64,000 bases of DNA, from contig NC_059501.1 in the NCBI RefSeq assembly GCF_914767665.1, positions 5,954,501 through 6,018,500 of the forward strand. The letters are read 5' to 3'. A model generated the notes under the pieces. It saw nothing but the letters and a program-made list of their open reading frames with translations. It was not told the origin of the DNA and did no database searches. The position numbers and the translations under genes are program-made. Numbering within the stretch: position 1 is the first letter of the stretch; each line of letters starts with the position of its first letter. Source of the stretch: Harmonia axyridis. Its lineage: Eukaryota > Arthropoda > Insecta > Coleoptera > Coccinellidae. This document shows, in pieces, positions 55,871 through 64,000 of this stretch.

Positions 55871-57727
55871 AAACTTTCATGTTTTTGGTTCTAAGTTTGA
55901 AGTTAAATACTTTAGGAACGTCTTTGGTCAGGAAAGATATCGTGGGTTATTCTGAAAATTGGATCCTGATGTCAAAAATGTTTTATCCCTAATTACTACT
56001 TCGCAGATTATAATATATCTACCTATTGTTTATCTACGAGAACAATATATCACATAATTCTGAGTAAAATTATTTCATCTTCATTATGCAAGTCTGCTCT
56101 CATATATTGTATACTTATTTCATATAAAAAGAAGTCCAAGAATAAACAAATAAATTTATGTCTAACGTCCAAAAAGAAAAATCTTCTACACAAATTTAGA
56201 ATCTAATTGGCCAAAATCTTGAATTATATATCGAATCACGAAAAATAACCTGATAGGTATTCTGTAACAATATCAAAGAACTTTTAGCATATTTAAATGG
56301 GTTTGACAGAATATACCTACTTCAGACGATTGACACCTTTTTATTGGAAGTTCAAAACGTAGTTTGAAATGTGTTCTTCTACATAACGGTTACAAATATG
56401 GTTCAATTCCTATAGTAACAATCTACTTCCATGAAGCAAGAATTTGAAATAATTGCACTTGTTTTGCACAAAATTAAGCAAGAGGGACATCCTTGAACTG
56501 TTTGTGTTTGATTGTGATTTGAAAATAGTAAACTTGATATAATATTACTTTCGCCTTTTCATATTGAATTGGGGCTAATGAATTAATTTTATGAGAGCTT
56601 CAAATCGAGATGGAAATTGTTTTTGGATACTTAATTAGTTGGGCTTAGCACACTAATATATTTGATTGTCCTCAAATGAGGACACAATTCATTACATCAA
56701 TGATCGATACTGAATCTAACGCTTGATGTTCATCCGTTCAAGTGGCATAAAATTTTCTTGGGAATCATAAAGCGTGATAAAATCAGTGGACACTATGCTT
56801 AAAAATTTCGAAATTCTCGATTGTAAAATGAGGACAATTGTTATTTTTCAACTGGAAATAGTAGTAGTTAAAATGGAAAATATTAAATTGATGTGCATAG
56901 ATCTGATACCTACTCAAAATCTGAAGGCTAGGTTGAAAAACCGCGGGCACAAAATGTCTGTTGGCCTGTGTTTCATATGTTTTTAACACCTGCTTGGGAT
57001 TCTTTTGTTGTATGAAAAAAATTCCAGGCCAAACTTCAACCGACCATTTTGTTCCCATTGCCTTTTTACCCTTGGCTGTATGTTTCTTTTAGTAGATATA
57101 CACATCTTTGTGGAGAAAAATATTGGTGCTAGTTGATATAAATTATTATGAAGTCCTGCAAAGAGACACTTAGTATCAGCATTTCAGTATCAGAAAACAA
57201 ATTAGTTGATCTATATTCATGGATATTTCTGCAACTGCATCTAAAATTGCTGTTATCACTGACACCAATTCTGCAATCCATTGTTGGTAGAGCATTGAAA
57301 TGATAAATGTTTTGCAAATGACACTATGATAACTGTTTTGCAACGTTGTATCTAGATATGCTCAACGCTAACAGGTTTCAAACTGAATTTAATAAGTGGT
57401 TGTACTAACAATAACATTTTAGAGGAAACTGTTGAATGTTAGAACGAAATTGAACAACAAAGAAGTCGTGAATATTATGAGTTATGTAAATTTTATGACT
57501 ACATCAACGTTTTGTATAGATATTTCTTGATACTTCAATTTATGACTCCCTCATTTTGCATGTATAACAAATAGTAGTCAGTGAAAAAACTACGATAATT
57601 CTCGTTTTAGAAGATTGATTTAACAAAACGCAGTATGAAATTTTTTGCTTCATTTTAATCTTCGTAATTTTTTAATTATTGGTTATCTGGAATGAATTTA
57701 ATTGTGGATATGAAGAATGGTTATTGG
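55871..57727. other. AT-rich stretch, nothing recognised
   Basis: About 1.9 kb without a supported gene, RNA or transposon terminus. Confidence 0.5.
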
Positions 57728-58075
57728 TTATTTATAATACAAGTGCAGAAGGCATTAATTAACTTCCTCCAGTTCAAAATTAAAAAACGAGCCACGAAGT
57801 GGCAAGTTTTTTAAAGAACGAGTGTTAGAATGTGCTTTCTGTAGGAGTAAATCTATCATACCTACATTATTTTATCTAATACTAACAGTTTTGTTTTCTG
57901 TATCACAAATTTACCACTTAATAAATAAATCCATAACAGGAGAGTTACGAGTGCCAACATATGATAAAATAAAACCATAAAATCTGTTTCGGACTGAATT
58001 ATTTTCATATGAATTTGTTCAAAAAGGTGTGGTAGATGAACGGATTTGCCACATAATTATAAAGACGAGTTATTT
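57728..58075 (+). repeat. Old family A copy (copy 4)
   Basis: Starts TTATTTATAATACAAGTGCA and shows the proximal hairpin words GAGCCACGAAGTGGC and CGAGTGTTAGAATG. The distal part is recognisable by GAGTGCCAACATA and AGGTGTGGTAGATGAACGGA, but the frame is destroyed by stops and gaps. Confidence 0.65.
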
Positions 58076-58789
58076 TCTCGCTACTCACACGTTTCGAACT
58101 AAATTTAGTCGATCCTCAAGGCTATAAAAATCAGCTTTTCAATGTTGCAATTCAATATTTCAATGAAATTCACAGGTGAAAATGAGATACATGAGATGTA
58201 AAAAAGTAATATGCTCCATAAGAAATTATTAATACTTGTTTGAATATGGAAGGAAAATCTAAATCACGGACTGCAAAAACCTGAAAACGAAAAAATCGAT
58301 AATTTTCATGAAGAAACACAATTCAATGCTGTTTCAAATGTCTCAGGTACCTACATATTTCTATGTGAAAAATGAATTTTTTGACTCTAAAAATAACTAG
58401 CATTCCCATTATATTCTAGAAAATGTGAAAATTCAGTGCCAAACTCTAAATGAAAGTGCTAATGATACGTGTTTACTTCAATTTGACGTCATCATAAGTT
58501 CGCCTAATCCAGCACATTTCTCATTATGAAATGATACCTAGTAGGTTTAAATTATTTCACTTTTCATAGAATTTTTATGAACTTTTGATATAGGTAAGTA
58601 GATCGTACTCAAAATGTAATTTATGAGGATATCATCCTATGCTTTTTTATTTCACCTATTGCAATTTTTTATCTTTTATAGATATTCCAACTTATTTTGT
58701 TGTATCTTATTTTCCTTTTCATTCGATTGATTTTGTCTCTGGTATCGTTTTACATTCGTTTCAAATTTCCAATGTATTTACTATTGGAC
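58076..58789. other. AT-rich stretch, nothing recognised
   Basis: No supported feature. Confidence 0.5.
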
Positions 58790-59720
58790 CAATACATCGT
58801 ATCCGTTCAGTGAAAATAAAAGATAACCCTTCATTTCACACGGCAATAAAAATAAAACGAGATACAATCGCGTGTTAGAAGGTGCCGAATTCACTGCAAA
58901 TTTTATTGCCCACTCGGCGCTACAATAGACTCAATTCGATGATCGTTTACCAACTACCGTCGGCAATAAAATTAAGTCACAAGGTGGAACAGGTTGTCCG
59001 TGGATGGATTTCATTGACTCTTAAAACTTTTATGGCGCATAAAATAACCTTTTATGACCCACTTCCGGCATCTCCGCAGCCTCCGACCGCGGCAGGAATC
59101 AATCTCTCCACCAATCTTATCTCATCCGAGACCGGGACTGATTCTTACGCTCATTGTGTCCTCATTAAAACGTTCATTGCAGCCGTTGGGACGCTTTTAC
59201 GACGTTCCCGAGTCTCGGACTTGGTCCGCGAGGCGATCTATCCGCCTCGAAGGACCAGGCCCGATTTCTGGGGGTCGGTGCGTGGACCGGGCCGCGCGTT
59301 TCCCGTCCCCCGATCCTCCCCTTCCGCGATGGCCGCCGGTTCCGGGATAGGCCATTGGCGGGGCCCTCGAAAATGGGACGTGCCTGCAGACGATAAATTC
59401 CGCCGAACCGTCTGATTAGAATCATGGCCGCCCCGCTTTCGCCAATCGGGTCTGAGCTTTTTCATGGCTTCCCAGCTTTAGTCGGGTGGGGGGGAGCGTA
59501 GTTTCCGACGCCGGTGGTTAGATGGAGCCAGGGGAGCGTTTTTCGGGATCGAAGCTGTTGCGTAACTCCCGGGGTTGGTTTGGTTATTATTTTTGTTGAT
59601 TTACACGCCGTGCTCTGTGTGTGGTTTAATTGGGTGTTACCTGAGATTTGTATACGTTAGCGTTGCCTTCGGTGTGTACGCGTTATGTCGGGGAACAGTG
59701 AACAGATGGCAGCACCATAA
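58790..59720. other. GC-rich island 17 with clustered TTTATTG/TTTATG words
   Basis: The left border (58840-59060) holds CGGCAATAAAAATAAAACG, TTTTATTGCCC, CGGCAATAAAATTAAG, GCGCATAAAATAACC and TTTTATGACCC. At least five Caudal/Abd-B type words in about 220 bp. The right part is strongly GC-rich. A plus-strand frame of 177 codons (58882-59415) overlaps three others and is Pro/Arg-rich without a domain, so it is taken as chance. A candidate regulatory module. Confidence 0.4.
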
Positions 59721-60699
59721 GGCGTTAATTTAAACCGTCTTTTGTGCCAATTTTCACATAGAAACTCAACCTGTTTCGTGTACTTTATGAATGTCGATTT
59801 TAATCTAATAAATCTATTTGGTTTTCATTGCCTTCCCCCTGTAGTAGCATAATTTCATACACTCCCAGTTATTCTTCATTTATTCAAATTCATCCTAGTA
59901 CTTATTTTCCTATTGAAGGTTCAGCATACGATGCCGATATTTGGATATTCTCACTAGCAAATTTGGATTGGAAATATTTCATGAAAAAAGTGACGCAGAT
60001 TCCTGTAAAATTTTGTACTTAGGTGGCCAAAATTCTAACAGATGTCCCTGTCTTTTTCGAAATGTTTCCAAGTGGGTCGGGGAGAGGTGTTTTCAAACGA
60101 CAAACTTGGTTTTGAGTAACTGTGGATTTCTCTAACACACAACGATGTTCAAACGTGTAGTTAAGAGAAAACAACAGATGTCGCGATTTTTATATACTTT
60201 GTCAAATTTTCCTCCAAAATGAGCATGACAATTCTAAATTTGACGATACTTTTAAATTAACTTCTATATTTGACTATAATAACATCATATTAGGTATAAA
60301 GAATATTTTATGTAAAAGTAAAATTTGAATTGCTTTGATAATTGTTTTTATTTTTGTCCTTCTCAATGAGTTTAAATGATTTGGTATAGCTTTGAAAATT
60401 GTTATCATTACATTGGTTTGAATACTGATTTCTTTGAGACAATATCTAGGGTTCTGAATTACTTAGCGTGCTGTTTATCGATTGTAAAGCCAAAGGCGTC
60501 TGTAAAATACTTCACTGACATGAGGTGCCTGATTTTACCGACGTCTAAATCACTTACCAACGTCTCCATACTAATACATTCAATTTCCTAGAAATTAAAT
60601 ACAAAAATAAGAAATTTGACCATTTTTTTATCAACAAAATACATAAAATATGAATGTATGATCAGCAGGTACAATTTTTTATGGTTTTGCGTCGTATAT
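59721..60699. other. Spacer, nothing recognised
   Basis: AT-rich. A short inverted repeat, GCGTCTGTAAAAT..ATTTTACCGACGT, lies near 60498-60545. No gene. Confidence 0.45.
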
Positions 60700-60765
60700 G
60701 CATTTATAAGAGGTATTAGTATTCACTGAAACTGACGTAGCAGAAATATATTCTGACAAAAAAAA
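60700..60765 (+). repeat. Family E fragment
   Basis: TAGTATTCACTGAAACTGAC and GTAGCAGAAATAT resemble 4581-4612 of the fold-back element. Short and diverged. Confidence 0.4.
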
Positions 60766-61990
60766 TTAGGTAGGATATTCTAGAGTCTCAGGAGGTAGAA
60801 CTAAAAGAATTAAAATTTAATCCGAATTAAATTAGTGAGAGTATTATTAAAATGATAATAGCCGATCCTGGTGAATTTTTCTAACCATAAACTGTAATAA
60901 AAGTCGTCGTTACTTAAAGAACAAATAATTCAACATTATACAATGGTTTTATTATGCGAATATATTGAGTGTTCAAATTAAACAACTAGCAATAAATTGG
61001 GATGATGAGTCAATTTAGGAATTCACCTCATTGGAAGGTGCACAGATAACAAAATTATTTTGTCGAATTAATACTTCTTAGTATAGTTTATGACATCCAT
61101 GTGTCTAAGTGATTAGTCCATCTATTAGCAATAATTTTGTTTTTTTTTCGTGTAATCCTTCAACCGAAAATATTTCGGTCTTTTACGTGGTGGGAGAATA
61201 ATTATATGAGTTGTATTCTAACGAACCAGAAACGAAGGTAGAATATAATTAAAAACAGCATCTGGTTGGATGAGAGCTTGAGGCCAATAGGAATAGAACG
61301 ACTTCATAAAAGGAAAGAAGAAATAATAATATGTCAGGAAAGTACCGAGAAGTGATACTTGATTATTTGATTGTCGAATTACTTTTTGAAATAATTTGAT
61401 GCATCATGTGTCATTTGGTATGTTTAGGTTAAGATGGTTTAGACATCTTAGTTTATGTATATAGGTTATGTTTTAGATATCTCAGTTTAGGTGAATCTTT
61501 TGGTATCTTAACTATGAATAGGCATATCGAATGTAGAATCTGTCTTAAAATTTTCCTTGAAAATGGAATTTAGTATGTCGAACTGCTGAAAATATAAGAT
61601 GATTCGTTGGAAGACCAGAATTTAGAGATACATACATTTACCTAAAGGCGAATACATATCTACGAATTCATTTATATACACGATAACGAATTTTAATCGA
61701 ATCAACTCTCCTGATATGTAGGTATCATCTCAGAGAATTGGAATAAGACGAAAATTCAGCAAAACTGGTCACGAGGTCAAATACAGAAGGCTTGAGAAAA
61801 CCATTGACAAAAATATCAAGCCATTGTCATTACAATTAACATTATTATGGTAAAATTGAGATTATTTTATTATTATGGTAGCCTGATCTGCTTAATTGAT
61901 TTCAAATTAAACAGCAGAAAATTATGGAATGTCATTGTATCACGCTGTACCTATATGATTCAATGCTCAAAACATCTGTTTTGACGAAAG
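60766..61990. other. AT-rich stretch, nothing recognised
   Basis: About 1.2 kb with no supported feature. Confidence 0.5.
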
Positions 61991-62550
61991 GAATAGTACT
62001 ATACATATTCTAAAACAATGTGCAGAATGGACTCAACACGAATCGAACGCATGAGTGTTGGAATTGCCTTCTGTAACGAGTATTAGACGATATTTTCTCA
62101 ATTTCAGTCAAGTTTTGTGAAATATTGTCGAAATGCAATGCAAAATTCAGATTACACATCCTACTTAGTGATTTTTGTATTGTATCTTGACAGTTGGTGT
62201 GACTGTTACGAGAATTGACAGATTACGGAATTTGAATTTGGATCGTACGTTATGAAATTTGAAATGATTTATAATTACACATTTAATTCTTGAATTAAGT
62301 CTGAGGAAATCGATTTAATACCACCAGAATCAAGAGAAATTGCAAGTAATGTTGCAAATCATTTCACTACATCCATATTATATTATATTCACAATTGACG
62401 TGTGTTGAAATTTGATAGGATCGGAAGACAGTGTAGAAAACCACAAAACGAAAAATACCTATAACTGAAAACAATGCTGTAATGAGTTCATTACAGCACT
62501 GTTTTTAGTACTGTAATGAACTCATAACTCTACTGAAATAGAGAAATAGT
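61991..62550 (+). repeat. Family B hairpin-bearing repeat (copy 2)
   Basis: Colinear with 52936-53449. Left end GAATAGTACTATACATATTC. The left hairpin is weaker because the TTCCAACAC arm is shortened. The right hairpin TGCTGTAATGAGTTCATTAC (62479 onwards) is perfect, followed by CTGTAATGAACTCAT, which can pair with it. The central frame is broken. Confidence 0.7.
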
Positions 62551-63264
62551 ATTTACAAATGAGCATTGAATTTTACTAAATAATTTAACGATTTCTAAAC
62601 GTTGTAGAAGCATTTATATTGTGAAAAAATTACATCTCGTTGTCAATTAGAAGTGTGGCATATAAAATTCGATGGAGTTGGGATGCTACACCAGAATCGT
62701 GTGAATTACATCAAATCAGATCCATTAGTTTTAAGGCTCTTAACGGGTTGTAAATCTAGGATAATCTTAAACGTCCGAAATATAGCCCGATAGAGCAATA
62801 AAATTTACGAGGCCATAAAGAAAACACATCAAATATGTCACGCGAAAAGTAATGTGTTTTCATTAATAATTTTGTGAGATCGGTGTAAGGATGGACATTG
62901 GGATTATCGAATTTCGACTGTTTGCTTACCGTAGCAGCGAACTCAATGTTTTCCATTCCATGGAGATAAGAGGAGAATTCCAAAGCGTTCTATATTTACC
63001 TTGCATAAGCAAGTTGTAAAGCAATCTCGTAAAATACCATTAATCCAGTACCTACCTAAGGAATATTTATTTCGGGATCTCAGGTTTATTTCTGTGTTAC
63101 GTCGATATAAACTTCCTGCTGCGCTGTCAGTTTATTCTGAAAAGTGTGTTTTTCTTCTCGATTGTTTTCGAATACCTATTGCTTGTTGTTGAGTAGAAAA
63201 AACGTATATCTACGACTTAAATGTAATGTAAGTAACAGTGCAATCACTAATTCTTGGGCCTAAT
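62551..63264. other. AT-rich stretch, nothing recognised
   Basis: Short frames only, at 62756-62983 (-) and 63001-63192 (+), neither recognisable. Confidence 0.45.
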
Positions 63265-63645
63265 CGCCCTAATCAATAAAACAACATTGTTTCTTGAAAA
63301 TTCGTGTTTATTCGTGGACATAGTCACCTTTGAGAGTGTTATATGTACTCCAATGTTTCTCTAACGCTAAATTACCTTTTCTGTAGTCTTAGCTTTCAAA
63401 ATGGGCTTCAATATCGGCACTTCTTCATTAGACTTAGAGACAAATTTCTTTCCCTGGATGATTCTTTTGAGTTTTGCGAAAATCCAGTAATCACTATTCA
63501 CTGGGGGCTAGTTTTGGAAGAATAAGCTGGTTAGTCGAACAGTTGCAATTCGTTGAATTTGACCTTGGTTTTCATCGATTTGTGACAAGGAGCATTGTCT
63601 TGGTGAAAGAGAATATTTTCTTTTGTACCTAAATCATAAATCCTA
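63265..63645 (-). mobile_element. mariner transposase fragment (C-terminal half)
   Basis: Minus-strand translation from about 63622 reads KENILFHQDNAPCHKSMKTK (second catalytic Asp in HQDN) and VKFNELQLFD, then a stop, PAYSSKTSP with the third-Asp region disrupted, and KFVSKSNEEVP. It resembles the irritans/mellifera type and differs from the 39-kb family. Stops and shifts make it dead. The N-terminal half is absent up to the window end. Confidence 0.7.
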
Positions 63646-64000
63646 GACTAAGTTCCAGAACTTAAATTCCTTTTTGTAAATGTATTAAGAGATTATGTAT
63701 TAAAATGACTTTATTTTTTTCCTATTCTAAGGATTTTATTTTCCTTCAGAAATATGGTCAAATAAATCTCACGTTACCCCTGTATTCTTCGACCCTGACC
63801 ATTTTTGGTGAAAATTTCAACACTGGTTTTTAGAGTTTCAAAGATATAATAATGCTTGGAAAGCATCTTTTGTGCATTCCAAGATATTTTTTTTCTAATT
63901 TCGAAATCCTGCATTTTGGTGAGGAATGATTTACGTTTATGGGAATTTTTTTTTGATAGTGTCAGGAATAAGTTCCTTGTATTCTCTGGCGTTTTTCTGG
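63646..64000. other. AT-rich end of window
   Basis: Nothing recognised. Confidence 0.4.

Noticed and set aside
58882..59415. 177-codon plus-strand frame
   Set aside because: Overlapped by other long frames on both strands in GC-rich DNA; Pro/Arg-rich with no motif. It begins inside a TTTATTG motif cluster.

Overview
This is a stretch of nuclear DNA from an insect, probably a holometabolous one. It holds no complete host gene. The evidence is an AT-rich background, several decayed Tc1/mariner lineages typical of insects (rosa-type DD41D, Himar-like, mauritiana/cecropia-like DD34D, Tc1-type DD34E), pieces of RNase-H-bearing and RTE-type LINEs, TA-flanked non-autonomous elements, and GT-AG splice signals. 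The crowding of mariner and DD41D elements would suit a beetle such as a ladybird, but that is a guess.

The layout alternates between two kinds of DNA. About seventeen GC-richer islands of 0.2-0.9 kb (near 2.2, 8.2, 10.8, 15.2, 17.8, 20.1, 22.1, 26.9, 29.7, 31.8, 33.7, 37.5, 40.5, 42.9, 46.1, 49.4 and 59.2 kb) recur every few kb. They have no recognisable protein, and several carry clusters of short motifs. They look like conserved regulatory modules in a very long intron or gene desert. The AT-rich DNA between them is packed with transposon debris. Two short stretches with strong acceptor and donor signals (11481-11530 and 46630-46661, both +) are the only candidate host exons.

Transposon content by region. 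3-6.5 kb: two rosa-type DD41D elements, one inside a GGCAGCAAAG-end element whose second copy lies at 43.7 kb. 4.6-4.9 kb: a fold-back element with relatives at 55.6 and 60.7 kb. 8.8-20 kb: LINE pieces from at least four insertions. 18-18.7 kb: a 73-nt tRNA-Thr-like sequence, a half-tRNA in inverted orientation, and a family A repeat between them. 22.3-24.3 kb: a Himar-like mariner nested in a CAGGGTGTTCC-end element. 25-28.3 kb: direct and tandem repeats. 30.1 kb: a palindrome open on both strands. 32.1-33.3 kb: a TA-flanked element with about eleven TTCTCGACCA-like motifs. 34.2-35.1 kb: a roughly 0.8-kb palindrome made of two family A copies. 36.5-37.1 kb: a TIR element. 39.0-40.0 kb: a nearly intact mariner with three stops. 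41.5-42.2, 46.9-47.7, 50.0-51.3, 54.2-54.5 and 63.3-63.6 kb: further Tc1/mariner relics. 52.9 and 62.0 kb: two copies of a hairpin-rich family B.

No transposase or reverse transcriptase here is intact, so all the elements look dead or dependent on copies elsewhere. The points most worth a second look are the motif-studded element at 32.1 kb, the two hairpin-bearing families A and B, the two micro-exon candidates and the motif clusters in the GC islands.
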